Assembly: GCA_030704615.1 (NCBI GenBank)
Contig: CM060734.1
Location: 52,470,042 to 52,530,041, forward strand
Length of the DNA: 60,000 nucleotides
Source: Takakia lepidozioides
Taxonomy: Eukaryota; Streptophyta; Takakiopsida; Takakiales; Takakiaceae
Direction of reading: 5' to 3'
Part shown: positions 45,601 through 57,694 of the stretch, piece after piece
Position numbering within the stretch: position 1 is the first letter of the stretch
How the letters are laid out: the number at the start of each line of letters is the position of its first letter
The notes under the pieces: model-generated
Seen by the model: only the letters and a program-made list of their open reading frames with translations
The model's database searches: none
What the model was told of the DNA's origin: nothing
Position numbers and translations under genes: made by a program

Positions 45601-48600
45601 GGCTCACCTCTAGCTGATACCATCACACGCAAATGGGTGCTGCAGGTGCGTCCTTTCTCAGTTTTTGATACCAAGCTGGAGACTGGATAACGCTGAAAGA
45701 GCAAATAGAAAGTGCCGTAGGTGCCAGCTGTCTGTACGTGGAGGTAGAGGTGCAAGCAAAAACTACGAACATCATGGCTTGTCCTGAATTGCCAATGAAC
45801 ATCATGGAGAACTCTACTGCTTGAGTAGAATGCAGTGGCTTGCATGGGTTCATGGATGTCTGTTCTTCATGCTATACAGAATGTAAAATTACTATGGCTT
45901 CCAAAAACTGCTGTTTCTAAATCTCTTACTCTTTTCTGACAGGTCCTGAGGAAAGCGGCAAGGATAGGGTGGTGTGCTCAGGCTCTGGTTGAGCGTGCAG
46001 GCTTCCTGCCATGGCTTTCTTTTGCAGCTGTTAATGCTGGAGAAGCTGATACTGGGGTGAAAGATGGAAGCGAAGCTTGTGACATGGCGGCTATGGTGCT
46101 AGAGGTATTTAGCTGTTTTTGAGAATAGCAAACTTCCCCCATGGCCGTTGGTTATGAATTCATCACAAGACTTTACCACAGTTAAGCTGTCCTAACCCAT
46201 CAAAGTTAATGTCCATGCAATTCTTGGAGTAATTATAAGTACTGCAGCAATTTAATGCAGGAATTTTGTAAATGTCTCTGTGTGATGACGAGAGTTGCTG
46301 TTACCCGGGTGGTGGGAGGCTCAGTTCTGGTCTCATTACTGCTGCGCTCATTTCTATCGAGAAACATTCTTGGTTCTCCGAGATGATAGAATCTTGCGGC
46401 CCAATTACCTTTCGGATCTCCTTCTCTCCTGAGGGCATTGGGGCGGTTCAGGGTGGGCTCCCACAACCTACGGATACAGACTGGCAGATGGGAAAACCTG
46501 CAGCGGGAGGACCGCCTATGTCCAGCTTGCATAGGGCGCAACCAGGAAATTGAAATTGAAGAACACTTCTTCTTCTATTGCCCTCTATACTATGAGATCT
46601 GTGGGAGATTCCACTGTCTATTCCTTGGAACCCAATCCCTCACTGAAGTCTTCCACTATGAAGATCAGAAATGTTTGGCAGCTTACCTGCATGAGGCACT
46701 CACCCTTAGACAATCACTCGAGCAATAGTTTTTATCTTTAGCTCTGGTTTTGTTTCCCCTCTCGTGTTTTCTTCGATTTTGTCCCATAAGCTCTATGAGC
46801 TTTCCGCGGACGTTATAAAGCACCATTTCATTTCATTTCATCTCTTTGGCAAGCAAGGAAGAATTGACTTTTTGCCAAGAACTTACCATGAATAACAGGT
46901 GATTGAGCGTGTATTGAGGTGGAAGGTAGTGGAGCAACGCGGCCTCGCTGAGGGCATGGAAGAGCTTTCCACAGTTGCCCTTGGGTTGCATCACTTCCTG
47001 ACCCATGGTTGTGCAAACTGCAAACAGCGTGCGGTCTTTCGAAGGCCCACCCTTCGCATCATGACAACTGTCCTCCACCTCTCACAGAGGAGGAAAAAGC
47101 ATCAGACACATTTTAGTCTCTCTTTAAATGGCATATGGGAGGTGATCCAATGGGTGGAGACTGAAGGCCCAGACATCGGCTTTGGCGTGTCAACCACCCA
47201 AGAGACCCAAGCACTCGCCCTGCAGTTGCTTCTTCAGAGTTCACCGCCTGCAGCTGCAACGCATGAGGTTTGTCCACCTGTATGTGGTTGTGAAACAGTT
47301 GATAAATTTATTGCTATGTCAGTCTGTGACCACTTCTTTTACCTTACTGCTGTCGTGTCGTGTTTGATCCTGGAGATGTAAGGCTGTCTTTCCTTCGTTG
47401 GATATATATGTTGAGTGGTCTTCTCTCATCTGCTGATCATGCTTACGTCTATTTAGTACATCTGATTTGGCATCCCCATCAACAAAAATAGGGTTTGTGT
47501 CACTAATGTGTGGCCCCCTCCAAACCCTCTTACTCTTTCTGCATTCACTAATAACAATGATATTTTGTACCATTTCAGGACAAGATGTTGCTATTCCGTG
47601 TGGCTACCTGGGCAGTAGCAGTTGCAATGCATATGCCGACTATGTTCAATCGTAGTCCGTACCTAGGACATGGTCAGCAGCAGAAGGTAGGGTATGCTGA
47701 AGGAGGTCAGATCTTCCCTGAGAGCATTCCTGAGAAACTTTTGCGCTGGCTAGGAGCTTCTCTCATCCTTGGAAAGTCAGTGAAGGGCAAAGTGGTGGCA
47801 AAAGTTGGTGCACAAAGTCCTGCCACGTGTTGGTCTGTCCTCATAGGCAGCACAACTGTGACACTGCCAGCAAGTTCTGTTAATGATAAGCTGGCAGGCC
47901 TTCTAGTGCAGCTGCACAGGCATGTGGGAATCCAGTCTTCTGGTGGCTCATCGGTTTCAATCGTAACTTCATTGGAGGCACTGTGGCCCTTTCGTGGAAG
48001 CTTGTCCTCGATAAACAGCGGAAAAGAAGGTTAGTCTTGTAGCATTTGGCCCCAGCCCATGTACTGCTTGTAGCACGCTTTTGATCTACACTATTGTAAG
48101 CATGAAGTATAATGACTAGTAGTAGAGGTTCACAATGTGCTCGCAAGGGTAAACTGTGTTAGTTCATTGCCTCCAAAAAGGCTCAAAGGCTGGAACCATA
48201 CAGCTGCTCCTGTATTTAGATGGAAGAGCTTTGTTGAGTTGGTAAGCTGAGATTGTGCTACTCATTTGTGACTATTTGACCAATGGATCAAATCTCAAAA
48301 TTTCAATGAAAGTTAAGGGCATGTCCGCCAGTTGGATCTTTTTTGGCTTTTTCTCTGGTTTTTCCAGTTATGTGTTAGGAGTGGGGACAGATGCGTTTGA
48401 AATATTGAGAGAGGAAAAGTTAGCCACGGAGAACCATGGCCTCACACCTGCTCCAAAACATAACGGATTGTGCTTGCCAGCTTCTGAGTGGCTGTAGACC
48501 ATAAATAGCCTAAAGAAAAGGCTACCAGCCCATTATGCCATGGCACCACTGGAAGGAGAGGGAAGCAGGGAAAATGTTTCTGTTTCTTAGTGAGTAATCA

Positions 48601-49394
48601 AAATCCATTATGTGAGATCTATGTTGCTTTTGACTTATTCCCATGGCTGCATGTGCATGACCTGTGTAGGAGACAAGGCCTTAATTCAGCTTGTCGAAGA
48701 CCTGGTGCAACTTCTTCTCTCAGATGTCCCTACTCCTGAGGAAACTGATCCAGCCTGGCGCTGGTGAGGAATTTCTTTACATCTTGTGGAAATGGGAGTC
48801 CATGTTTGCCTGTAATCACTGCCTAGTATTGCTGTTACTCCAGCTTGATTTGAAGACACTCTCTATGGCAATCAATCAAAGTTCAGTCACATTCCTGTAT
48901 GGCCATGGATTGTGCTTTGTCAAAGTGTCTCTTGTGCTTGGCCCTAACACAAGTAGTATGGGTGGTTCTGGTCATGTCTATGTCATGTAGCTGTAGCATG
49001 TATAATCGGACCTGAATAATTAAGCTCTCTTCAGGTCAGTTAGCATCATCCATTTTCTCAAATGTTGTGTCATCAACTTGATGTGTGTGACAGGTCATAC
49101 AACAGTCCGTGGAAATGCCAACAAATTCTAGCTGGTGAACTACCAGTGCAATCCTTGTACCAAGTCGAGGTAAACCAGGCGATACTTGCTGTGTTTGAGC
49201 AGCTTTTGGTGGGGTTCTCCCAATCCCATTTGTTTCACCTCATCTCCAAGTGGAAGGCAGCGCTGGTTGATACTTCTAAGGAAGTTCAAATCAATAACAA
49301 TGGAAGGAAGGTTTCAGGGGCCATGAATCGCCTTCAATGGAAAGTTCATGACATGCTACAAAGATCCTCTGCTGTCGAAAATTTCCAAGCTTGA
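30668..49394 (+). CDS. URB1: URB1/Npa1-like 60S ribosome biogenesis scaffold
   Basis: Proposed exons: 30668-30827, 31513-31856, 34798-35069, 35479-36030, 36328-37195, 37587-38127, 38635-38789, 39262-42734, 43024-43258, 44094-44327, 44593-44796, 45442-45645, 45943-46104, 46899-47267, 47579-48029, 48670-48763, 49094-49394. All junctions have GT/AG and consistent phases and sum to 8619 nt (2872 residues), somewhat longer than Arabidopsis URB1. Diagnostic segments: GDPGLLRWILQKRPLYAGVL, EVGRHRELLLAIAKARP, LLVKHASLRVLLEAL, DYLWGEAALKRRR, DPAYILPFALHGLSIG, WMLRLLAFGL and the end WRW-SYNSPW. URB1 is a large helical-repeat nucleolar protein that organises early pre-60S particles. Exons 1-2 are least certain (alternative donor at 31760). 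LINE copies lie in three introns. Confidence 0.92.
31950..34700 (-). mobile_element. Antisense LINE in URB1 intron 2
   Basis: A minus-strand non-LTR retrotransposon, decayed. It shows CFVDFHKTLDSVPRALHLDRL, MYETVVGIVKVAGEF, GVKHGCPLP and LQVNLNKTKIMV (reverse transcriptase motifs, about 34070-33570). Then come RDDRIFEAQW (about 32900) and the C-terminal zinc-binding region (QREDRMCLACAG, FFHCPLYCEIRW; 32270-32060). The 3' UTR word GTCCC(A/T)TAAGCTCT is shared with the other two copies. The YADD-like catalytic region is degraded, so it is inactive. It enlarges the intron between exons 2 and 3. Confidence 0.82.
44985..45290 (+). mobile_element. 5'-truncated LINE copy in URB1 intron 11
   Basis: The plus strand encodes REPFLVLCDDRIVQPNYMS, then EEHFFSHCPLFF and the 3' UTR words GTCCCATAAGCTCT and CCTGCGGACGGTA. 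These match the same family as the copies at 31.95-34.7 and 46.27-46.85 kb. Only the last few hundred bases are present, the usual result of incomplete reverse transcription. Confidence 0.78.
46270..46845 (+). mobile_element. 5'-truncated LINE copy in URB1 intron 13
   Basis: The plus-strand frame includes NLQREDRLCPACIGRNQE, EEHFFFYCPLYYEICGRF and YEDQKCLAAYLHEALTLR, the C-terminal zinc-binding part of a LINE ORF2. It is the best-preserved copy in the window. It ends with the shared 3' UTR (GTCCCATAAGCTCTATGAGC) and an (ATTTC)n tail at 46822-46843. It is sense-oriented relative to URB1 and ends about 55 bp before the exon-14 acceptor. Confidence 0.85.
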
Positions 49395-49742
49395 TCATGC
49401 ACAAAAGTGCAACTGTTTTTCAAGAACCCCTGGCCCTCTGCCATTCTCTAGTGCAAGGAATTGAGATTTAAGTCACTTCATGTCTGTAATAAAGCAAATG
49501 AGAGTTTGGTACACCACTTTTTAAAGTGAAAAGGCTGTGATTATCAAACATTGTCTGGATTGTACATATAAATTGTCAGCTATACAATGCCCAAAGGTAC
49601 ATACCCAAGCCAAATTTCATACCAAAAGTCTGCAGCCTTTCTCAACTACCTTACCTCTCCCCCTGGGCCAAAAATTCCTACATTGATCCAACACATGACA
49701 GACATGGACACACTATCAACAGGTCAAAATTGATAAAGGAGA
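49395..49742. other. Convergent intergenic region
   Basis: AATAAA at 49488-49493 is a likely polyadenylation signal for URB1. The remaining about 250 bp separates the stop codons of URB1 and the converging gar2-like gene, so their 3' UTRs may overlap. Confidence 0.6.
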
Positions 49743-52112
49743 TCATTGGGTTGCCCACACCTCCTTAAGCAGCTGGTAGCGCCTGGCAACCCCGGACTCT
49801 TCCCTCTTTTTTTTTTTCCCATTAATGGGCAACTCACTGCTGTAATAGGGTTTACCCAGACTATATTGCAACAACACAAGGGGATTTTGATATTCCTCCA
49901 ATTCGTCGTCACTGGTGTACCCCTTCCGCAAAAGTGACGAGGTACTCAAGCCTGACGGAGAAGCTCCAGGGGAATCCCCAATCCACAGCCTGACTAAATG
50001 TGAGGAAGGTGGGGTGTAGGTCACTGGAGGCACACGTGCTATGACATGGTGTGTGTCTGCCTCACCTTGTTTTTTGGTTTCCATTGACAACTCAGTATCA
50101 ATGCCGGCCAAAAGGGCAGGTGACACAGGATCTGGAGAGAACTCATCAGGCACAAAATTACACAAGACTCGACGCATCAGGGGTAAGCTCAGGCCTGGAC
50201 AAACCTCTTTCCTCATATCTTTGTCCAAGAGAATTTCCTTAGGCAGCATCAAAAGATCACCTGTGGCTTTGAGCAGACTAAAACGAACTGGCTCTTCGTC
50301 CACTGCATTCTCAGGCTGTGATGCATTGCCATCTCCATTGATGGATTCGGCAATGCTTGGGTCTTTGAAACTGACGAGGGCCGAGATCCATGTTGACCAA
50401 TTCACTACCACATTCTTCAGTTGAGAGCCAGCGCCGAATGTAAGGCCCCCAATGGGAATAGGAAGGACCAAAATGTTGGTGATTGGATCTGCAAGGGGTT
50501 CTGTAGGAGAATCATCCTGTGGATCGCGCACAATCCCATTGAACATAGCAACGTCCAGCCTCTCCACACACTCTTCAATTATCATTCTCTTTAGCACTGG
50601 GAGGCAGCCACATTCGTGACCCTCTCCGTGAAGAGGACAAAGGCGTTTCAAAGCATCTGTGAAAGCCCTCTTCCATATCTCCACAGAGATATTTCCCTGG
50701 CGGGTATCTCCTAGCTTGTGAAGGTTGGAATCCACTTTTTCCTTGGCGAAAAGTTCTTGTCCACCGGCAGGCCACTCATCCAACTCGTTCTTGACCTTAC
50801 TTGCAGACTTGTTCCACTCTTCCTTCGCATCTCCATGGAGAGGGTTGCCTACAGGCAGGATTCCTCCAATCTGCATTGGGGGGGTCATTGCCTGCCACCA
50901 GACAGACTCCAAGACCCTTGCGTGAATCCATGCTTCAATGCTCAAAAGTGCACTGACAAAGGTGCTGCATTCTCGCCAATCCGTCTTCAATCCGTTTGGG
51001 ATCAACACATGGCTGCTGTCATTCGAGGACAGACTTTTTCTTAGCTGTTGGGATCGTAATGCTCGAGCAGCAAAGCCATTGCTATTTGGACTGTTAATGG
51101 AAGTACCGCTCTCTGCCTCCGCACTGGCAGCTGCGAGTTCAACATCACACACCTGACCGATGGTTTCTCTAAGAACAACCACATTGGACCACCAGTATAT
51201 CAACCTTGGAATATCATTTCCACATGCTCGTATAACCAAAATCAATCCGGATACGGAGTTCCAGGCCGAGCTTGCTCGTCTCTCTGGGCTCCAGTTCTTG
51301 AATGCATGTAAGTAAAGCCTTGCCAGGCGGCGGGCAGGCGTGTGAACCTTATGGGAAGAGCTCCCATGCTCAGCTACTACAGAATACAAAGCCACCTCGA
51401 TGGCTGCTGAGTCCCTGAGTTCATCTTCCAGCTTTAGTACCTTCTCCTCAAGATGCCGAGCTCTTTCCTCTAACTTCTTTTCAGCAGAAGCAGCTTTAGC
51501 CTGTGCAGCTGCAGCTTTCCAGTGGTCAATTGTTCTTTTCTCGACCATAGCAAACTTTGCCCTAGCTTCACCTAGCACACTCCTAATACCCACCTCATCC
51601 TCGTCATCGTTTTCAACAAACCTCTTCTCTTCTTGCGCCTCCGGATCTTTCCTGGGATCTGCCTCCTTCTTTTCGACTGTCTCTTTGCGCCCACCCTTCA
51701 AGCCGACCAGCTCCCTTTCTGAAATTCCCGCACGAAGGCCGGTGCTCTTTATTGTGAGAGAAGGTTTCCGAGATGTAGACGACGATGATGAAGAGGGCTT
51801 TCGGGCTCCAGTGGCAGGAGATTGAGCCCCTCTCGGATTTGTTGGGGTCCTCGAGCCATTGGAGGAGGGGAAGGCATCTGCGTCCCTGCTCTTCTCCGCT
51901 GGTTCCTTGCGCCCATCCTTGAACCCCGTGGGCTCCTTCTCTGAGCTTGCTGCACGATACACTGAGCTCTTCATAATGTGCAAAGATGGCGTCGGAAATG
52001 TAGAAGACTCGGCAGGTGAAGAGGCCTTTCGTGATCCGACAACAGGCGATTGAGCCCCTTCGGGGCTTGCTGGGCTTCTAGAACCATTCGAGCCCGGGGA
52101 CAATGCAGGCAT
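49743..52112 (-). CDS. Nucleolar protein gar2-like (At2g42320/At3g57780 family)
   Basis: A single open frame of 789 residues. Layout: Ser/Pro-rich N-terminus with a duplicated module (about 8-76 and 85-150), an acidic patch (VENDDEDEVG, about 166-175), a coiled coil (about 190-235, KKLEERARHLEEKVLKLEDE), then the conserved block HTPARRLARLYLHAFKNWSP and SVSGLILVIRACGNDIPRL (about 257-310). Later conserved words are WIHARVLESVWWQAMTPPMQ, CPLHGEGHECGCLPVL and VAMFNGIVRD. Near the end LLRKGYTSDDELEE matches the family tail. Plant members are annotated as gar2-related nucleolar proteins, but molecular function is not established. The start follows an in-frame stop, so the ATG at 52112 is the first possible. 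Confidence 0.87.
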   Translation of the reverse strand: MPALSPGSNGSRSPASPEGAQSPVVGSRKASSPAESSTFPTPSLHIMKSSVYRAASSEKEPTGFKDGRKEPAEKSRDADAFPSSNGSRTPTNPRGAQSPATGARKPSSSSSSTSRKPSLTIKSTGLRAGISERELVGLKGGRKETVEKKEADPRKDPEAQEEKRFVENDDEDEVGIRSVLGEARAKFAMVEKRTIDHWKAAAAQAKAASAEKKLEERARHLEEKVLKLEDELRDSAAIEVALYSVVAEHGSSSHKVHTPARRLARLYLHAFKNWSPERRASSAWNSVSGLILVIRACGNDIPRLIYWWSNVVVLRETIGQVCDVELAAASAEAESGTSINSPNSNGFAARALRSQQLRKSLSSNDSSHVLIPNGLKTDWRECSTFVSALLSIEAWIHARVLESVWWQAMTPPMQIGGILPVGNPLHGDAKEEWNKSASKVKNELDEWPAGGQELFAKEKVDSNLHKLGDTRQGNISVEIWKRAFTDALKRLCPLHGEGHECGCLPVLKRMIIEECVERLDVAMFNGIVRDPQDDSPTEPLADPITNILVLPIPIGGLTFGAGSQLKNVVVNWSTWISALVSFKDPSIAESINGDGNASQPENAVDEEPVRFSLLKATGDLLMLPKEILLDKDMRKEVCPGLSLPLMRRVLCNFVPDEFSPDPVSPALLAGIDTELSMETKKQGEADTHHVIARVPPVTYTPPSSHLVRLWIGDSPGASPSGLSTSSLLRKGYTSDDELEEYQNPLVLLQYSLGKPYYSSELPINGKKKKREESGVARRYQLLKEVWATQ

Positions 52113-53604
52113 TCAAACTCTTCTGTGCATGTGTCTGCATTCTCTGAGCTTTCGGTGCTCCACCCGAGACTGGTAAAGTAACAACAGATGCAAAGGAGCT
52201 GATATGAACGTAACCCAGCTTTAAAGGACTAGCGCATTGATCCACCGTGCCACCCGCGATCCCCTGGCCCTTGCTCTGCGTGTGAAGGCCATCTTCTCTT
52301 TATGAGCTTTCTCCCGTAGAGATGCTTTGACCTCTATGAACATGACACCTATGCGTCATTAGCGCCCTTCTCTTTTTGGAAAGACTCTCTCTTATAGATA
52401 GCTGCTGCAGTGCTGCATGTGCCTCTTATACCACCGTTAAAGAGCTTGTTGTGTTCCCTGCACTCTGAGAGCCTGACCGTGTGAGCCATAGTTGTAAACA
52501 ACAAGAACATCTTACTCTTTTCCTTCGAAGAGAGGGGGCGCATATGGAGGGGCCTAGTTGCCTAATGAACGGTGCATCGCAATCCTGGTCTGGAGCTTCT
52601 TCAACGGCTCCCATAGATTTGTTTAAAACAACCTCCCATGAGGCTCAGGTCTTTATGTCGAATTCAGACAGGGCGGTTGAAGTGGAGACTTGCATGTGTA
52701 GAAGACAAGTGCCATCCAAGTTCGGATCATCCCTAATTTTAAGTGCTCAAGAGAGCATGTGGGCTGCCAGATTGCATTGACCATTCTAGGTACATTTGGT
52801 CCCGATCAATGCCTCCCCTTGGTGTGGCACGATTCTGTTGTACATGAAATGCCCATCGAGCACAAGAACATGAATTAATGTTGGCCCAACACCCTCGAGC
52901 TTTTAGTTTACAACAATGTGCCTCCATAGGTAGACAGAGGTTCTCGTTGCTTTGATTCTTTGTCCACGAGGTAGGCCTTCAGAAGAATGTACTTTCAATA
53001 CACCCACCACACCTCATTCATGACTTGATTCTTAGAGGATGCTCACCATTAGTGCCCCAAAACACAAGCAATATGGAACCCAATCAACAAGCTCCCGACC
53101 TCTGAGACCTGCACTTGGCGGCGTGGCTTCTGTGCACCTTGCTAACTCAATAAGGCCTCCTAAGATTGTCTATAGAGCTGAACCAATAATGTGCAACATG
53201 CAATCATTCTAGATTTGGAGCAATCCCATCAAAGAATGTAGCAATCCAATTGAGTGGTAAATACACATGAAAGTTGTAGATCCCTTGATAGCCCAGGATA
53301 GATCTTCAGGCACCTTCAACCTGAAAAGAGCACCCAACTCTATTGGTCCCTCACTGTGGACGTCGTCTCATGCCTTTGTCAGGCAGTTGGGCATCCTTAC
53401 AGCCTACCTAGTATCAGGCCACCACCAGGGAGACCTTTGCGCGCTGCTGGGCTGTCTGACCGTCAGTGCACAGGGTTACACCATGCACAGCTTTCCCTGC
53501 ATTGTCCCATTCCTCACAAGTGCGATGGGAGCACCTGAGGTACCAAGACAAACCTGACCTGTGGTCACCCAGCAAGAACTCATATGTAGAGATATGCACC
53601 AGGG
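52113..53604. other. Intergenic region between gar2-like and ARF genes
   Basis: This contains the upstream region of the gar2-like gene and the downstream side of the ARF gene, both on the minus strand. Only short frames in both directions; no repeat or RNA gene is recognised. Confidence 0.5.
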
Positions 53605-56600
53605 TCAGAGCTTTTTGGGAGCACCAGCATTTAGGGTGTTACAGGCAACACCAAATCGCTCCTCATTCATGTAGAAGTAAACTTCCCGTGGTGATAGTAT
53701 GCGAATTCCCCGGACCGAGATCACAAACTCACTGATATCAACCACCCATTGAAGAGAGAAGAGACATTAGAATCCCCTCTTATATCCTGCTAGTACATAT
53801 GTGTTGTTGTATATTTCATATTGTGCTTATGCGTTATGCTCATGGGAATCTTGCAGGGAGTTCCACAAGCTCACAAAATAGACCAATGTGAAGCAATATT
53901 GGCTTTCTGCTACGAGTGCAATTCTCAGGGGAGAGACACCAGACATTCAATACGAAGACCATAATCCAAAGTTAAAACCAAACACTGCTGTGGGCCAAGA
54001 AATAGATTAACATCCACTCCCACAATATCATCTCAGTGTTGTTGCCTCCTGAAAAATTGCAAGCTTCCTGATTTTCCATACAAACGTGAGAACCCTAGTT
54101 AGACAATATCCGGTGGCCGGAGTCACTTCACTTGGAGTGCATGTGGACATGTCCAGCACAGCTTGTGCTCCTGAGACAAGGATCTGTGAATCAACTCCTA
54201 GCCACACCCTGACTTGAAACTTTAGGTAGAAAGAGCTTCAAGCCTTTGACCATTCATAGCAAGCTGTGCTCGCCACTACAGCAATATTGCTGCAGGGACC
54301 CTACAAGTATTTCTTAGGGATCCGCAGTAATACAACTGCTGGCGGCCATCCTCTGAGGACTCACACAATCCACAGAATCTTTTTCTCATGTAAGGAAAGG
54401 TGCGGAGTGATGGAAAGAAACGTACTCCCAAGGATCATCCCCCACAAGGAGGAGATCATTCTCATTGTCCAAGAACACTAGTTGCCACCCCATCTTCTGG
54501 TCCAGTTGGCCCTCCAGCCCAAACATGCATGCAAGCTCACACCGGAGATCTGTATAGTTACTAAACCGCGTCACATCCAGGGCCCGTGTTATCGACCCCA
54601 GCTTGTACACCTAGCAGCTCCCCACCCAGCACAGCCATAATAAATCAAGACCCAGCAGCCCTTTGCCTATCTGGAAGTTGGTGCTGTAGCGCTCCAGTTT
54701 TTATTTTCTTCCGTAACTTCAAGATGGGAAATATAAAATGTTGTCATGACCAGCCTAGCCCAGAAGAAAAATGCATACCTTGGTGTAGCTTCTGACAGGC
54801 TTTGGCAGAGAGGCCATGCCTTGCTGCAGGAACACACCATCATCCAGGATACGATTGACCAATATAGGCGGGTTCAACAAAAGCTCTGCCCCAGCACTTG
54901 ATGAAGCCAAGTAAGGCCCCGCAAGCAGCTGCCGTCCACGATTTAATTTGGTCTGAGGATGGCATTTTCCAAGCCCGGGTGATGAAGGTACACACCCCCT
55001 TGAGATCCCCAATGTGCCCACTCTAGAACCGCCCAATGCCATGGGACCGTAGCAATTGAAATGATATTGCAAATCTTGCTCATGAGGCCTATCCCTGTAA
55101 ACCTCTGGGACCTGGTTGGGTTGTGTGGGCAGAGCAATGAGCCCCTGGTGAGTGCCAAAGTCACTGTGACAGGAAGACAAACCGGAGTTGCCCAGCTGAG
55201 ACCCTGGCATTGAAGGCACGTCCATTCTTTTCAAAATAGTAGTGCTGGCAACTGGCTGAATCTCTGTGTATATGGCAGGATCCTGCATGGGGGGGTACCA
55301 AGGCGAAGACACCTGCAGCAGTGTCTCCCTTCTTCCCTAAGACCTTCTTTCAAGGATTCAATACTACATACTTAAATGTTATCAGTGGAGAATGCAATCA
55401 ACCTATGTCAGACAATTGGCTTGAACCATAGTTGCATCTTCACACACAGAATGATGCTAATATTTAGGAGATATGTATGCAAAACTTTCAAATTAGAAGT
55501 GTCTTTAATTTGTTGACCACTAACTCCTCAGTTACAAAGTGAGCAGACAAATTGGCCCTTCTTATCTTGCCCAGATGAATTGATGCGTAAGTAATTTTCC
55601 TCATTCTGAAGGTTTTGTGTGAGCCTTCCTACTTGATTCTAGGAAAAACTGCCTGTTATGTCTCCTTAGAACCAGCCTATTCCAGTATTACTAGAATAGC
55701 ATTCTTGAGGAACTGACCTGATTGTCCTTCAGCATGAGGCTGTTTCCCCCTGGAAGCCCTGCTTGGTGTTGAGACAGCCCAGGTTGGGTTGTGCACAGCA
55801 ATCTTGAATATGATTGGTCATTGACGTCCATGTCCAGTAGCTGCAGTGGGGTGGTGCACGGCTGGGCATGCAACTTACCAGAATCATTTTGTAAGGATGG
55901 GAAAGGACTAGAAGAAGAAGATGTTGGGGAGCCATGCACATCAGTTTCTGTGTACAATGGTGGGGTACGTATCAAAGGAGGTGGTAATTGGAGTGGAGAT
56001 GGATGGTGATGACTGGGCAAGAGCTCATGGATTGACCCAGCAGATGTCTCAATTAAAGGAATCTGCTGCATTGTATGGAAGGAAGTTGGCTCCTGCTGTG
56101 TATATTTCGTTTGCTGATGGAGTTGTGGTTGGTAGAAATGATTGGATGATTCGATACCCCGGTGATCCTGCAAAGTTGATATCATGGAAGTCTGATACGG
56201 ATCTCATGTGTGCAGACTCAGGATACTAGACAGCAGGAAGTGGGAACAGAGGGCCATAATTACTACCTCAGTCACTGCTTCCTTCATCAATACATATGCA
56301 AAGGTAAGTATGATAGTCAATAACCGAAGGAGCTGCATAGCTAAATTGCCGGCACACAAAACAGACTGCGTCTCAAAACCTTTCAAACTCCTGAAGATGT
56401 AATAGACTCTGTTGTTACTCTCTCTCTCTCTGTTTCCTTGAGTACATTCTCTCTGTTTCCTTGTTTGTGGCACATTTAGAATCATCTCATCAGCTATTTG
56501 AGTTTCCTATGATAATTAATATGTTCTTTTCATCTTTTCTAAGATAGTCATATATACCTGTAGAGCAGCAGCAGTGAATTGTTGCTGCTGCAAGTTCAGG

Positions 56601-56835
56601 GCAGTAGGGACCAAGATAGGTATTTCAAACTTCTGTTGTTGCATGTGGATCCAGCTGTCTGTTGAATGGCCTTGGAAGCTCACTTGGCTCTGAAAGCTCT
56701 CTTTCATGCCAATTTCTTGCACTCTCACTGGCCACTGCCGTTGCATCTTCACATTGTCCTTCAGGTCTTCATCCCCAGAGAACTCATCCCTCTCCCTCTT
56801 GCCCTGCCATGGATTAAAAGAGTACATGTAAGAGC
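53605..56835 (-). CDS. Auxin response factor: middle region and PB1 domain, DNA-binding part not seen
   Basis: Exons (minus, 5' to 3'): 56835-56558 (or from 56803), 56167-55718, 55312-54779, 54610-54426, 53731-53605; phases agree. The first contains [13 protein letters not shown] and [13 protein letters not shown], matching the segment that follows the auxin-response domain of class A ARFs. The next two are Gln/Ser/Pro-rich, as in activating ARFs. The fourth begins the PB1 domain with the invariant Lys ([19 protein letters not shown]) and the acidic loop [14 protein letters not shown]. The last completes it ([18 protein letters not shown]). PB1 mediates ARF and Aux/IAA oligomerisation. No B3 domain is found in the 3.1 kb upstream. 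Confidence 0.87.
56403..56470. repeat. CT-rich microsatellite in ARF intron
   Basis: CTCTCT runs with two CTCTGTTTCCTTG repeats, inside the intron between the first two visible ARF exons. Confidence 0.6.
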
Positions 56836-57639
56836 CTGAAATTCGGGTTTGCACAATTATCTAGTGCGAACAAGCATGCACTGGGCTACAGCACAGCTCT
56901 TAAACTATTCTAGAGGGTGCTGCTTTCAAGGGTGCAGATCCATTATAGCATCAAGAGAAAGCTCAAAAGCCAACAAGCCCAAGATTTGCAGCAGAAATCA
57001 ATGCCCCTCCCCTCTTTGGAGAGGTTGTGGCGGCAAAGGACCCAAGGAAATGCTACTTATGACCCGGCTCATCAAAAGGGCCTACATTCCTTCCACAAAG
57101 AAAATCCACTAATCAATAGTGTAATTAAACCTGCCCATGAAGAAGAGTTATCTAGGGCATGTCAATAACTTGTGCGTGACAGAGTGCCCAAGGCTGCTCA
57201 GTGCAACAAGTGGTCAACCTGCAGACAATGTAGGGCACCTCTTTTGATAACCCTAAACCACAACAACCACATTAACTACCAGTGAAACTAAGTTCTGAGC
57301 AATGTGCCTGCCTTTCACTAACCAGGCCACAATGGAAACAATGAAGCTGTGTCCGAGTATTCCCACTCTGTTGTCTCCAATGTAAATCCTCCATCATTCT
57401 GATACTCTTTGCTAGTTCACACATCCGATTCTTCGCAGATTTGCCTACAAAATGTGTTCGGTTCAACTCAAATATATTTGAAGACGGAGCCTTTCATATT
57501 TCAGTCTCGAGAAGACAACGACATCCTACATATAGACCATTTCGCAAACTACTGCACTGAGATTTCTCTGAGATTTGAGGAGGGATTTTCAACTAAGTGG
57601 TGGTGAGGTAGTAGGGCTTGATGCATGCAGACAGCAACA

Positions 57640-57694
57640 GGTAAACAGCATTCACCCGTCTTGCATTCAATCTGACGGGTGAATGCTGTGTACC
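57640..57694. repeat. 21-bp hairpin upstream of ARF
   Basis: ACAGCATTCACCCGTC (57645-57660) and GACGGGTGAATGCTGT (57674-57689) pair perfectly around a 13-nt loop. The outer GGTA/TACC extends the stem with one mismatch. Confidence 0.8.

Noticed and set aside
50041-51825. Several plus-strand frames inside the gar2-like gene
   Set aside because: They are reverse-strand shadows of the 789-residue minus-strand protein.
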